DNA from: an uncultured Granulosicoccaceae bacterium
GTDB taxonomy: Bacteria > Pseudomonadota > Gammaproteobacteria > Granulosicoccales > Granulosicoccaceae
Assembly: GCA_938003855.1 (NCBI GenBank)
Contig: CALKXD010000132.1
Location: forward strand, 1-64,000
Length of the DNA stretch: 64,000 nt
Direction of reading: 5' to 3'
The position numbers and the translations under genes were made by a program. This document shows, one piece after another, positions 1-8,861 of the stretch (position 1 is the stretch's first letter; each line of letters begins with the position of its first letter). The notes below the pieces were generated by a model. That model was given only the letters and a program-made list of their open reading frames with translations. It searched no databases and was not told where the DNA came from.

Positions 1-18
1 ATGACATTAAAATTAATA

Positions 19-30
19 ACGTCATGACGT
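19..30. repeat. 12-bp perfect palindrome at window start
   Basis: ACGTCATGACGT is its own reverse complement. It lies about 140 bases upstream of the first gene in an AT-rich stretch that also repeats the short word TGAC. It could be an operator, but there is no adjacent regulator gene in the window to support this. The rest of bases 1-171 shows nothing else recognisable. Confidence 0.35.
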
Positions 31-171
31 ATAAATGACGGGGGGAGCTTCGAAACAGAGGCGACAAAGTCGCAGCGATACTCACTCAGTTTCACTATAC
101 GTGCGAACGATTCAGCTGCTGTCGAGCAACGACAACAGCCGGATCCATTACGGATTAAAAGTCGGCGTCAC

Positions 172-1485
172 ATGCATAAACTTTTGTACAATTCGATAGC
201 GGTTTCACTGCGTGTTCCAGGCATGCACGCGCTGAAGAATCGTTTGCTGCAAAACCTGGCTATCCCCGGCTGGATCCGCGCGCTGCTGGCCCGCGACACC
301 GTCATCGCGCTGGTATTCTTTACTTTGAGCGCGGCTTCACTGGCGTTCCTGTACACAGCGGCAAACAACGCACTGCTGCCCTCCGGCAGTCACGACTTCA
401 TGTGGACTCCTGCCAAAACACTGGTTGCGGGAGACAACCCTTACGCGGAATTTATCGCCTGGAAGGAAGCCGGTAACAAACACACACCACCGCACTTTCT
501 CAATCAATCCCCCAGCTACCCGGCTTCAGTCATTATGCTGTTCACCCCGCTGGCAGCGCTTGACTGGCCTACGGCAAAGCTGTTCTGGCTTACGGCCAAT
601 ATGATTTTCCTGGCGCTGCTTCTATCCGGTCTGCAGAAGTCATTTCCCATCACCAAACCAGCAGTGCTCGCGTTTGTTGCACTGGTATTCCTCTGCTCTA
701 CCCCGTTACGCGCCAGCCTCGGTGCCGGCCAGCACAATTTTTTAAGTCTCGCGGCTTTCTTCTGGGCCTACTATTTCTCTAACAAAGAGGACGGAGCAAA
801 CCCGACGCTCGCTGGTCTTTTACTGTCAATTGCCTGGGTGAAATACTCACTGACATTCCCGTTAACGCTGCTGTTCATCGCTCGCGGCAACTGGAAGCCT
901 GTGGTTATTGCCGCAATCGTGCACTCATTGCTGACTGCGGCCGCAGCCTTCCAGATGGGATTGTGGCCGCACGAGTTCTTTTTCAGTTCAGTTGAGGTTG
1001 TGCTGATGGGTGACGGCGTCGGCTTTCTGAATCTGGTTGCACTCTCGATGAATCTGCAATTGCCGCTTAGCACCGCTCTGTTTGCTATCTCAATTGCCAG
1101 CGCGTATGCGCTGTGGCTGCTGCCCCGACACAAAGCCTCCGACGACTTACTGCTGCTGACATTTCTCGGTCTTTTTTCCTGCGCTGTTTTTTACCACCAC
1201 GGTTACGACTTTATTGTTCTAATCCTGTGTGTCTGGGCGATGGCGCGCGGCAGCATCCGCGGCAAGGCCAGCATACTGTGCGGCACTCTGGTGGCACTCG
1301 CCTGGTGCGGTCAATGGATGGCCAATGAAATCTCGCCTTTCCTGGGCGCACATGGCTACCACGCCGTGCAGTTTATAGACTATCTGTTAATCGCATCCTT
1401 CTACGGCAGTCTTATTGTGCTTTGGAACCAGCAGCGCAACCGGCAGAACCAGCATTCCAAATCGCTAATCGCCGTACAGATCTAA
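172..1485 (+). CDS. GT87/DUF2029-type polytopic membrane glycosyltransferase
   Basis: The protein is 437 residues with about ten hydrophobic segments; the first is near residues 45-65. A soluble loop after it contains SHDFMWTPAKTLVAGDNPY, the Asp-bearing loop layout expected of GT-C enzymes that take sugar from a polyprenyl-phosphate donor (DUF2029/GT87, related to mycobacterial mannosyltransferases). The likely role is adding a hexose to a lipid or cell-surface acceptor on the outer face of the inner membrane. The acceptor is unknown and no other glycan gene lies next to it. The start is uncertain: ATG at 172 has no clear Shine-Dalgarno, and another Met occurs at residue 18. The next gene starts 61 bases downstream on the same strand. 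The family call rests on topology and the first loop, not on a catalytic test. Confidence 0.65.
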   Translation: MHKLLYNSIAVSLRVPGMHALKNRLLQNLAIPGWIRALLARDTVIALVFFTLSAASLAFLYTAANNALLPSGSHDFMWTPAKTLVAGDNPYAEFIAWKEAGNKHTPPHFLNQSPSYPASVIMLFTPLAALDWPTAKLFWLTANMIFLALLLSGLQKSFPITKPAVLAFVALVFLCSTPLRASLGAGQHNFLSLAAFFWAYYFSNKEDGANPTLAGLLLSIAWVKYSLTFPLTLLFIARGNWKPVVIAAIVHSLLTAAAAFQMGLWPHEFFFSSVEVVLMGDGVGFLNLVALSMNLQLPLSTALFAISIASAYALWLLPRHKASDDLLLLTFLGLFSCAVFYHHGYDFIVLILCVWAMARGSIRGKASILCGTLVALAWCGQWMANEISPFLGAHGYHAVQFIDYLLIASFYGSLIVLWNQQRNRQNQHSKSLIAVQI

Positions 1486-1546
1486 ACAATACCCTGACTT
1501 TCTGTAACAATGTGTCTTTCGCTTTCCAAATGACACAGGCCAGAAA

Positions 1547-2734
1547 ATGCTTCTTAACCGTTTAGTCTGCAACACAGAGTTCCCACCGGTTACCGAGGCT
1601 GCCAGTTGGGTTAAGGATCGGGCTTTCCCTGCAGACCTGCCTTTGATCGATGTGTCACAGGCCGTGCCCGGCTATCCGACGTCAGGCCCGATCCTGACCC
1701 ACATGACGGAGGTGCTACAGCAAGCTCCGACCAGTAAATACGGCCACGTACTGGGCTTACCGGAATTACGAGAGACCTACGCGCAGCACTTAAACGCTCA
1801 CTATACCGAATCAAACTCCGCTTCGATAAGCGCAGACAATGTGGCAATCACTGCTGGTTGCAACCAGGCATTTTACGTAGCCGTGGCCGCACTTTGTGCC
1901 CCTGGAGACCAGGTTATCCTACCGACCCCCTGGTACTTCAACCACAAAATGTCTCTGGATATGCAGGGCATTGAAACCATTGCCCTGCCCTGCGATGCAG
2001 AACAGCAGATGATTCCGGATGCTGAAATCGCCAACTCGCTGATCACTGCAAAGACGCGCGCTATTGTTCTGGTGTCACCAAACAATCCGACCGGCCAGAT
2101 CTACCCGCCGGAGACCATCAATGCATTTTATGCGCTGGCAAAAAAAACCGGCATCGCGCTAATTATTGACGAAACCTATGCCGATTTTCGTCAGCAGCCA
2201 CAGCAAGCGCCACACCGGGTTTTTACTGACGCCGACTGGGCTGATCATGCCATTCACCTCTATAGCTTTTCCAAAGCCTACGCCCTTGCCGGATATCGGG
2301 TGGGCGCATTAGTCGGCTCCCGACAACTCCATCACGAAGTCACCAAGGTACTTGATTGTGTCTCGATTTGTGCCCCGCAGATTTCGCAGCATGCAGCGTT
2401 GTACGGTCTGCAACACGAGGCAGCCTGGAAGGAACAAAAGCGCACCCTGATGTACGCCCGCGCCGCTGCGTTCAGAGAGGCGATTGAGCATTGCTCAAAA
2501 AACTACCAGATTACCGCCATGGGGGCTTACTTTGCCTACCTGCAACACCCATTCGAAAACAGCGATTCCACAACAATAGCCCGCTCTCTGGCGGATACCG
2601 CTAATATTCTCACTCTGCCAGGACAGATGTTCGGTGAAAATCAGCAACGCTATCTGCGCATTGCGTTCGCCAATGTAGATCAGAATCTGATGCCTGAGAT
2701 CGCTGCTCGACTAGGTCGGCATACTCCCGCATAG
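1547..2734 (+). CDS. class I/II pyridoxal-phosphate aminotransferase
   Basis: This is a 395-residue fold-type I aminotransferase, the usual family length. Visible motifs are the mid-protein SPNNPTGQIY (the conserved Asn that stacks with PLP), IIDETYADF (the Asp that pairs with the pyridine nitrogen) and SFSKAYALAGYRVG, in which Lys243 is the expected Schiff-base lysine. A late RIAFANVD holds the Arg that binds the substrate carboxylate. It should move an amino group between an amino acid and a 2-oxo acid in the cytoplasm. The amino-donor specificity (aspartate, aromatic, alanine) cannot be read from the sequence. The ATG at 1547 follows an AGG element. It may be co-transcribed with the glycosyltransferase upstream, but the functions do not obviously connect. 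Confidence 0.85.
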   Translation: MLLNRLVCNTEFPPVTEAASWVKDRAFPADLPLIDVSQAVPGYPTSGPILTHMTEVLQQAPTSKYGHVLGLPELRETYAQHLNAHYTESNSASISADNVAITAGCNQAFYVAVAALCAPGDQVILPTPWYFNHKMSLDMQGIETIALPCDAEQQMIPDAEIANSLITAKTRAIVLVSPNNPTGQIYPPETINAFYALAKKTGIALIIDETYADFRQQPQQAPHRVFTDADWADHAIHLYSFSKAYALAGYRVGALVGSRQLHHEVTKVLDCVSICAPQISQHAALYGLQHEAAWKEQKRTLMYARAAAFREAIEHCSKNYQITAMGAYFAYLQHPFENSDSTTIARSLADTANILTLPGQMFGENQQRYLRIAFANVDQNLMPEIAARLGRHTPA

Positions 2735-2909
2735 TTCCCACTGACGTCACTCTTAACAGCAAAGTTCACAATTATTCATATTAAATCAAAAAGATAGACA
2801 TCCCATCCCGATATACTGCGGATTCTCCGGTGACACATGGCAACACTGGGCAACTTCAGTAAAGGTCCGACGTACCGACCTTCAATCAAAATTAGAATGG
2901 GAAGACATT

Positions 2910-3203
2910 ATGCTTGGAACAATCATTTCAGCGGTAATCGGCGGCGGCGGCGGTTTTGGCGGCGGAGCGCTTCTAAATAGCCTGATGGGTGCTGGTGGCA
3001 GCCCCATTATCGGGCTGATATCAGGCCTCGTCGGCGGTGGCGCCATCGGCAACCTGATGGGTCGCGGCGGCGACGCGGGAGCCGCTGGCGAAGCTGCTGC
3101 CAGTGGCGCTATCAATCCTAAGCAAATCATTGGCGGTCTGCTGGGCGGCGCCGGTGCCGGTGCGATTGGCCAGGGAGTTCTCGGTTCACTGCTGGGCGCT
3201 TAA
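2910..3203 (+). CDS. small glycine-zipper membrane-type protein
   Basis: This 97-residue protein is almost entirely Gly, Ala, Ile and Leu, with repeated GxxxG-like spacing (for example VIGGGGGFGGGALL and LVGGGAIGNLMG). It has no charged core and no cysteine. Such glycine-zipper sequences pack as membrane helices in small envelope or pore-like proteins, so an inner-membrane location is likely. No named family is claimed. The start is well supported: GGGAAG lies about 7 bases before ATG 2910. A strong terminator follows 20 bases after the stop, so this is probably a single-gene transcript. It faces the MOSC gene convergently. The opposite-strand ORF at 2882-3130 is a shadow of the Gly/Ala codons. 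Confidence 0.6.
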   Translation: MLGTIISAVIGGGGGFGGGALLNSLMGAGGSPIIGLISGLVGGGAIGNLMGRGGDAGAAGEAAASGAINPKQIIGGLLGGAGAGAIGQGVLGSLLGA

Positions 3204-3222
3204 TCTCAGCACGCTGGTATCG

Positions 3223-3250
3223 AAAAAGCACAGCTACGGCTGTGCTTTTT
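3223..3250. terminator. bidirectional rho-independent terminator
   Basis: AAAAAGCACAGC, loop TACG, then GCTGTGCTTTTT forms a perfect 12-bp stem with a tetraloop. The A-tract on one side and T-tract on the other let it work on both strands. It sits between the convergent glycine-zipper gene and the MOSC gene and should end both transcripts. Confidence 0.92.
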
Positions 3251-3275
3251 TATGTCGGGCAATAAAACGTTTAGT

Positions 3276-3857
3276 TCAGGCGTGCGGATACAACCGCTGC
3301 GGCGGCACATGCAACACAAATTCATCGCCCACCTTTATCATTCCTTCACGCTCTACCCAGGCTGTGACACCACGCAGTCCCGTCGCACATTTAATAAAAT
3401 ACTTACCCTGCCCGGGATAATGCTGGTCAATGCGTTCAGCCGGGTATTTGCACGGTGCATTTTCCATATCGACCACCAGCGACAGACCACTTGAGAAAAT
3501 CATCCGGGACGATGGCGGCAACAAAGTCAGGTCGGGTACGCCCTCTATAACCAGATTAGCGCCCAGCCACTCGGGTTGTATTTTCACGACTTCCATCGCC
3601 TCGGCAATTTTAGCCAGCTCTTCAACGGAAACAATTGATATTTGTCGGGTGTTTCGAATCTCGGTTCCAACCGGGTATTGCTGCTTGACCCGCACGCAGG
3701 ACTCGCGCGTTAACGCCGCGTGGGAATCCCCTTCGATGCCTTCAAAAGACACTGCTGCAGAAAGTACTTTCATGGAATCGATGTTGTAGTGCGATTCCCG
3801 ATGAACCAAAAGTGATTCCAGCTTACCGCCAAGAGCGGTCTTGATCAGAATGGGCAT
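3276..3857 (-). CDS. MOSC domain-containing protein
   Basis: The 193-residue protein matches the MOSC fold (molybdenum cofactor sulfurase C-terminal), with the typical early GIEGDSHA segment and the later MENAPCKYPAERI, where the conserved Cys is the expected sulfur-carrying residue. Stand-alone MOSC proteins of this size (YiiM-like) are thought to handle activated sulfur or Moco-dependent N-hydroxylated substrates in the cytoplasm. The exact reaction here is unknown. It lies 56 bases downstream of the cytochrome b561-YceI gene on the same strand and may be the last gene of that operon. A molybdenum enzyme (xanthine dehydrogenase) is encoded about 7 kb away, but nothing in the sequence links the two. 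Confidence 0.82.
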   Translation of the reverse strand: MPILIKTALGGKLESLLVHRESHYNIDSMKVLSAAVSFEGIEGDSHAALTRESCVRVKQQYPVGTEIRNTRQISIVSVEELAKIAEAMEVVKIQPEWLGANLVIEGVPDLTLLPPSSRMIFSSGLSLVVDMENAPCKYPAERIDQHYPGQGKYFIKCATGLRGVTAWVEREGMIKVGDEFVLHVPPQRLYPHA

Positions 3858-3913
3858 GAACTTAAGTCAGTTTAAATTTAAGAATAACTCCGCCAGGCAA
3901 AAAGCGGCTACCA

Positions 3914-5056
3914 CTATGGACTGACCACCGGTGTCTGAAACGAAATCTTAACCTCCGGGGCAACGAATTCATCCTGCCCACCGACGCCGACGTTAAACTG
4001 TGTTCGATCAATTAACAAGTTACCACTGGCGACATTGTCGGCAACCACAAGATTAAAGACCACCTCTCTGCTGATATCCCGAATAGTCAAATCCCCGGTT
4101 ACCTGAAAAGTCGAGTCGTCTATCGATTCTATTATCCGCGACTGAAATACAGCTTCAGGGAATTCTGTCGAGGCGAACCAGTCAGCGGTCACCACAGTGG
4201 CATCGATCTGCCCATCTCCGGTGCTGACGCTGCCGGTCAACACTGACGCAGTGAGTGACGATGCGCCGGGACTGGCGGTATCAATTCGAAATGTTATAGC
4301 GGCGTCAGCAAACACACCGGTCAGTGGATCACCGAGTTGCGAAGCTTCAAATGTGACGCGGCTGCGACCGGCCGTATCACCAACCGCTGCGGGTTCTACA
4401 ATCGACTGTTGTTGTGACTGCTCTGCCAGATATAGTCCGCCAGCAACCGCAATGATGACGCCAAACAGTAAGCCATGATTAAGATCATTGCGCGATTTGT
4501 GCTCGGCAGAGATCACCATGCGGGCCATCAGATTATCTTTCAAAACAAACTGATGCCTAAGTGCCGCAGCGACATGCAGGATCACCAGCACCAGCAGGCC
4601 GTTTGCCAGCCAATGGTGGGACATCACCAGCCGCTCAGCCCACAGTTGCTTGTCAGTCAGTGTAGTCAGGTAGGGCAAGTGCGGCCAGCTGATCGCACCA
4701 AACAGCTCCGTCTTTAAGTTCAGCGGCGACGCAGACACCATCATCCAGCCACTCAACGGGATAGCCAGCATCAGTAGATACAACGCGACATGTGCGCCGG
4801 CCGATGCCAGTTTTTCCCACCCTTTCATAGCAGCAGGCAGCTTCGGTGGTCGATGTGTGACGCGCCACACAACGCGCGCAACCACCAGTAGCAACACCAT
4901 AATGCCGAACGACTTATGCCACTGGATAAGCGTAAAGCGAAGCGGGTCATCGTCACTCAGGGAGTTCATCACCTTGGCAACAACAACCAGTCCTGCCAGC
5001 AAAACCGCGATCAGCCAGTGCAGGCTGATCGCGACGGAACTGTAGCGTTTAGCCAC
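3914..5056 (-). CDS. cytochrome b561 fused to a YceI domain
   Basis: This 380-residue protein has two parts. Residues about 1-200 form a four-helix prokaryotic cytochrome b561 with histidines at the ends of helices (SLHWLIAVLL, IQWHKSFGI, MSHHWLANGLL, ILHVAAALRHQFV), which would bind two b hemes in the inner membrane and pass electrons between quinol and the periplasm. A fifth hydrophobic segment then leads into a periplasmic YceI lipocalin-like domain (about 215-380) ending in FNVGVGGQDEFVAPEVKISF. YceI domains bind polyisoprenoid or quinone-like lipids. In E. coli the two parts are separate neighbouring genes (yceJ, yceI). The start is GTG, 3 bases after the yceI stop, with AAGGGCGAG as ribosome site. 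The fusion suggests the YceI barrel presents an isoprenoid quinone to the cytochrome; that is inference. Confidence 0.85.
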   Translation of the reverse strand: MAKRYSSVAISLHWLIAVLLAGLVVVAKVMNSLSDDDPLRFTLIQWHKSFGIMVLLLVVARVVWRVTHRPPKLPAAMKGWEKLASAGAHVALYLLMLAIPLSGWMMVSASPLNLKTELFGAISWPHLPYLTTLTDKQLWAERLVMSHHWLANGLLVLVILHVAAALRHQFVLKDNLMARMVISAEHKSRNDLNHGLLFGVIIAVAGGLYLAEQSQQQSIVEPAAVGDTAGRSRVTFEASQLGDPLTGVFADAAITFRIDTASPGASSLTASVLTGSVSTGDGQIDATVVTADWFASTEFPEAVFQSRIIESIDDSTFQVTGDLTIRDISREVVFNLVVADNVASGNLLIDRTQFNVGVGGQDEFVAPEVKISFQTPVVSP

Positions 5057-5059
5057 GTG

Positions 5060-5647
5060 TTACTCGCCCTTTAGCAACTCTGCCTGAATTTCAATTTTAA
5101 CATCATCACTGACATTCGGCGCGTAGGCACCAAGCCCCCACTGCGAGCGCATTAAACCACCCACCGCAGAAATACCAACCACGGGTTTTTTCGCCATCGG
5201 ATGCATCATCGCGTTATTCACCGTGACCTTTAACGTCACAGGGTTGGTCTGCCCCTTGATGGTGAGATCGCCGGTCAAATCGTAAGTGCCATCGGCGTTT
5301 GCAGCCAACGCAGTGCTGTTGAAATTAATGGTTGGATTATTCGCTGCATCAAACCACTTGTCGCCGGTCAGGTGCTGATGGAAAATTTCCGATCCGGTCT
5401 GCACCGAGTCAGTCATTATTTCGACCGCCACGGAGGTCTTAGTGGGATCTGCTGCATCGAGGTCCATCGACATTTTAAATTCGTCAAAGCCGAGCGTGGG
5501 ATTCGACAGTCCCAGGTGGTTGTATTGCAGACGCACGTAGGCGTGTGTGGTATCGACGTAATAAGTACCTGAAGGCACTGCAGAAAGGTCAGCAGAAGCC
5601 GTCCCGGTAAACAGTGCAGCTGCTAGTACCACTGCAAATTTATTCAT
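5060..5647 (-). CDS. yceI: YceI family periplasmic isoprenoid-binding protein
   Basis: The protein is 195 residues with a Sec signal peptide (MNKFAVVLAAALFTGTASA). The mature part is a single YceI beta-barrel: GTYYVDTTHAYVRLQYNHLG at the N-terminus, then DLTGDLTIKGQTNPVTLKV, a highly typical YceI strand pair. Known members bind polyprenyl chains such as ubiquinone-8 in a hydrophobic tunnel. The start is clear: AGAGGACACCAAT precedes ATG at 5647. It is the first gene of a pair with the b561-YceI fusion 3 bases downstream, so the cell makes both a soluble and a membrane-tethered copy of the domain. Confidence 0.9.
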   Translation of the reverse strand: MNKFAVVLAAALFTGTASADLSAVPSGTYYVDTTHAYVRLQYNHLGLSNPTLGFDEFKMSMDLDAADPTKTSVAVEIMTDSVQTGSEIFHQHLTGDKWFDAANNPTINFNSTALAANADGTYDLTGDLTIKGQTNPVTLKVTVNNAMMHPMAKKPVVGISAVGGLMRSQWGLGAYAPNVSDDVKIEIQAELLKGE

Positions 5648-6003
5648 ATTGGTGTCCTCTAACTATTGGGTAAATTAAGCCTGTGTCGCGAGATCAATAC
5701 GCGATAACCGCAACAGGCCTTTCAGACAACAAGGACTGCCAACGGTTCACAACCGTCAGCATAGCCGAATTACCGATCAAAGCGTGTCCCGATTTTGCAA
5801 CTACGGTAGATCGTCTGTATTGCGGATGCGACCCGCCGACCAAGGACAGGTTACACCAGATCTGGATTCAAGCAATATCTCCGTGGGATCAGTATCGTCA
5901 ATGAAACCAATCCACACCACCAGGCTGATGCCGCCATACCAATGGCCACGACCCGCCATGGCTCACCGGACAGCAGGCACCAAATCGCATGACGCCATGC
6001 CTG
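5648..6003. other. intergenic region between yceI and dctM
   Basis: This 356-base gap should hold the yceI promoter on the minus strand. GCCTGT (5679-5684) and ACAGGC (5713-5718) form an inverted pair about 30-70 bases upstream of yceI. The part next to dctM contains an in-frame continuation after the dctM stop that is hydrophobic but has no good start (see findings). The ORF-track entries here are not convincing genes. Confidence 0.4.
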
Positions 6004-7632
6004 TTATAGAAACAGCGTAACAATCGTTGGCCAGATAAGCAGCACGCTTAGCGCAAGTAATTGCAGCCCGATAAATGGCAGAAAACCTTTGAAGATATCG
6101 GTCAGCGAAATGTGCGGCGGCGCCACCGACTTCAGGTAGAACGCAGCCCCACCGAAGGGTGGCGATAAAAAACTCACCTGCATATTCATACAAAACAGAA
6201 CCCCGAACCAGATCGCCACCTGATTTGGCTCAAGCTGACCGATAAAACCGATCTCCTCGATAGGCATCGCTCGAACGATAGGCAAAAACACCGGAATAAT
6301 CAGCAAAACGATACCGACCCAATCCATAAATGCCCCCATAAACAACAGGATCAACATCATCGTCAGCAGAACCAGGAAGGTTGGCATTTCAGCGCCCACA
6401 ATCAGCTCGGCAATATAGGATGGTCCACCTGAAAGCGTATAGGCACCAGACAAGGCAGCCGCACCGACAGTCACCCAGATTATGGTTCCGGTAGAGCGCA
6501 ATGTTCGCATCAGGCTGTCCCAGACCAGCCCAACCGACGCTTCACCACGCAGTAGTGCAATAACAAATACCGCCAATGCCCCCATGCCAGCGGCCTCTGT
6601 GATGCCGGTCACCCCACCGTAGATTGACCCAAGCACAATTCCGATAATAGTCAGTGGCGGAACCAGCCCTTTACCATGCTGCCATCCTCTGAATGAACGC
6701 TCGCGACCAAACACAAAAAAGATACACGCCAGACCAGCTACGATCACCGCACCGATGTATGGCAGGTGGTAGCTCATACCAAGCCACAGCGGGCCATTGT
6801 CTTGCGAGAGATTCTCGTTGATACCGAAAAGCGTATAGACTGCGGCACGCAAAAACAGTGCGGCGGCAATACCAGTCACCAGAATCGACAGGAAACCCAG
6901 AAACATATTTCGCTTTTCCGGCCCTTCCGGATCGTCTGAGGCAGTCTCCGGCAGTGGTGCCAGCGTCGGATTCATTTGGGTACGAATAATAATATAGATA
7001 ATAATAAAGCTGGCTAGCATGAACCCGGGAACAAACGCACCGGTAAACAGCGCCTTAATCGAGGTTTCAGTGATGAGACCATAGATAATCAAGACAATGG
7101 ATGGCGGGATCATGGTGCCGAGCGACCCTGACGCGCAAATAGTACCAATGGCCAGATTCTGGTTATAACCCAGACGCAGCATTTGCGGCAGCGCAATCAA
7201 GCCAAGCAAGACAATTTCACCACCAATGATCCCCGACATCGCGGCGAGCAGTACTGCCATCAGTGAGGTCACAATGGCGATCCCGCCGCGAACCCGACTG
7301 AGCCAGAAATTGAGTGAGTCATACATTGCTTTGGCCACACCGGAGCGCTCAAGCAATGCTGCCATAAAGATAAATAACGGCACCGATATCAGTACGTATT
7401 CGGTCAGCAGATCAAATATTTTTTGCGTCAGGATATACAGTGGCCCGGTCCCCGGCCTGCTGGTCAGCAAGCCCTCACCGAAGCTCATCGGATCTGAGAG
7501 CAGAGTCGGCTCGAACTTCATCACCATTACCAGCAGCGCCAGGACAGCAGAAGCCATACCCAGAGGCATACCAATGGCTAGCGAAAATAACAGCCCCAGA
7601 ACCAGGACAATTGAAATAGTGCCGACATCCAT
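6004..7632 (-). CDS. dctM: TRAP transporter large permease (DctM)
   Basis: The 542-residue polytopic inner-membrane protein has the DctM signatures GSLGTMIPPSIVLIIYG, ITEAAGMGALAVF and a C-terminal MDWVGIVLLIIPVFLPI region. It is the ion-coupled translocation subunit of a tripartite ATP-independent periplasmic transporter, driven by the sodium or proton gradient. It is longer than the usual about 430 residues because a central insert (about residues 215-310) carries a charged loop and two extra membrane segments; this occurs in a subset of the family. The ATG overlaps the dctQ stop by one base, so the two are translationally coupled. The substrate is set by DctP and is not known. Confidence 0.93.
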   Translation of the reverse strand: MDVGTISIVLVLGLLFSLAIGMPLGMASAVLALLVMVMKFEPTLLSDPMSFGEGLLTSRPGTGPLYILTQKIFDLLTEYVLISVPLFIFMAALLERSGVAKAMYDSLNFWLSRVRGGIAIVTSLMAVLLAAMSGIIGGEIVLLGLIALPQMLRLGYNQNLAIGTICASGSLGTMIPPSIVLIIYGLITETSIKALFTGAFVPGFMLASFIIIYIIIRTQMNPTLAPLPETASDDPEGPEKRNMFLGFLSILVTGIAAALFLRAAVYTLFGINENLSQDNGPLWLGMSYHLPYIGAVIVAGLACIFFVFGRERSFRGWQHGKGLVPPLTIIGIVLGSIYGGVTGITEAAGMGALAVFVIALLRGEASVGLVWDSLMRTLRSTGTIIWVTVGAAALSGAYTLSGGPSYIAELIVGAEMPTFLVLLTMMLILLFMGAFMDWVGIVLLIIPVFLPIVRAMPIEEIGFIGQLEPNQVAIWFGVLFCMNMQVSFLSPPFGGAAFYLKSVAPPHISLTDIFKGFLPFIGLQLLALSVLLIWPTIVTLFL

Positions 7633-8480
7633 CAGTTTCCACCCACGCTACGTTTTATCGCTTCAAGCTCTTCCTGATCGAGTTCATCGATTTTAGAGTG
7701 CTCACCAGGCGCGATGTTCCAGTCAGAAATCAGATTGATCAGTGCCTGTATGGCGATAAGCGCCACCATCACTAGTATCATTGGCTGCACGGTTGCCGGT
7801 ATCGGCGGATCGAACGCTGTGCCGAACATTTCCCACTTGTAAAATTTGGTGACAAAAACCTGCTTGTAACTACCGAAGATAAGAAAAAAAGCAAACACCC
7901 AGATCAATGCCACTGCGATCATGTCGAAAAGATGCTGCATCCAGCGCGGGACCACATCATAGAGTAAAAAAATACGTATATGACAGCGCTGCTGCATGGC
8001 ATAAAAACCAGACAGCAAAAACACATACCCGGCCAGCCACAGCGTAAGCTCATTGGCCCAGAGAGTGGGCGCTTCGAAGACATAGCGCAGAAAAACCTCG
8101 TACAGCATGATGGCCGTCATGGTGATGATCAAAACCATAGTCACACGACCCACAAACAATGCGACGCGGTCAATACTGCGCCAGTGCGGATATTCCATCG
8201 AGGCACAACGCACCGTGCGCACACCAAAGACAAACAGGATAGGCAGGAGAATAAGTGCCGCCCAGTCAAGCGGATCGGCAAAGCCACCGAATAACCCGGC
8301 CATATCAGGCGTCACATCTTTGCGCAGATGCAAGGCGCTCATCTGGCTGAACAAACTTTCACTTTCAGGGGGCAGGAAATCCAGAATATACGCAGGCGTG
8401 TGCCAGGTTGCCCAACCTGAGCAAATAACGAAGGCAAACGGGATTAGCCATTCAATAAGGCTACCGGATTCATCTTTCAT
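7632..8480 (-). CDS. dctQ: TRAP transporter small permease (DctQ), long form
   Basis: The C-terminal part (about residues 105-260) is a typical four-helix DctQ subunit with the conserved ANELTLWLAGYVFLLSGFYA and QRCHIRI segments. The protein is 282 residues, against 160-200 for most DctQ proteins. The extra N-terminus adds two hydrophobic segments (near WLIPFAFVICSG and WAALILLPILFVFG) joined by a hydrophilic loop. It pairs with DctM in the inner membrane. The start is supported by AGGAAG 5 bases before ATG 8480. It lies 381 bases downstream of dctP, separated by a hairpin. Confidence 0.9.
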   Translation of the reverse strand: MKDESGSLIEWLIPFAFVICSGWATWHTPAYILDFLPPESESLFSQMSALHLRKDVTPDMAGLFGGFADPLDWAALILLPILFVFGVRTVRCASMEYPHWRSIDRVALFVGRVTMVLIITMTAIMLYEVFLRYVFEAPTLWANELTLWLAGYVFLLSGFYAMQQRCHIRIFLLYDVVPRWMQHLFDMIAVALIWVFAFFLIFGSYKQVFVTKFYKWEMFGTAFDPPIPATVQPMILVMVALIAIQALINLISDWNIAPGEHSKIDELDQEELEAIKRSVGGN

Positions 8481-8861
8481 TCTTACTTCCTGATCGCTGG
8501 TTCTGATTCTGCCCTCTCGACCGACCGGAGTCGGATGGCTTGTCGGGGCACATCAAACGTGTGCGAAGTTACGGATAGACTGTTTAGAGAGCTGTGCAGA
8601 TCGATTCCAATGAACTCTTATACCTACAACCAAAGGCTTGGCGGCGCTACTCCGGACTCAACCCTGTCGCGCCAGCGAGTAACAAATTCCACGCGCTGAG
8701 CGATGCATCTATCCGGTGGGGGTTCACGAGGCCAGGGTGACAGTCAGGTATCGCGGCGGCAGCTATTCGGTTGTTAAAACCGGCAAACCGCACAGCTGGT
8801 AAAGCAAACAGCAGAACCAAACGGCTCTGCTGTTTGTAGGACTCACGGTTTTCGTAACCGC
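8481..8861. other. spacer between dctP and dctQ
   Basis: The 381-base stretch has no plausible gene in any frame. Apart from the strong hairpin at 8805-8836 next to the dctP stop, a small CGGTT/AACCG stem occurs near 8768-8782. The length suggests that dctQM is expressed either by read-through past the hairpin or from its own promoter. Confidence 0.45.
8805..8836 (-). terminator. hairpin downstream of dctP (partial terminator or mRNA stabiliser)
   Basis: CAAACAGCAGA and TCTGCTGTTTG form a perfect 11-bp stem around a 10-base loop, starting 25 bases after the dctP stop. The minus strand has only a short interrupted T stretch after it. This fits a leaky terminator or 3'-end stabiliser that keeps the binding protein in excess over the membrane subunits, as is common in TRAP and ABC operons. 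Confidence 0.7.

Noticed and set aside
5683-6020. Small plus ORFs between yceI and dctM
   Set aside because: They lack ribosome sites and family resemblance and cross the likely yceI promoter.
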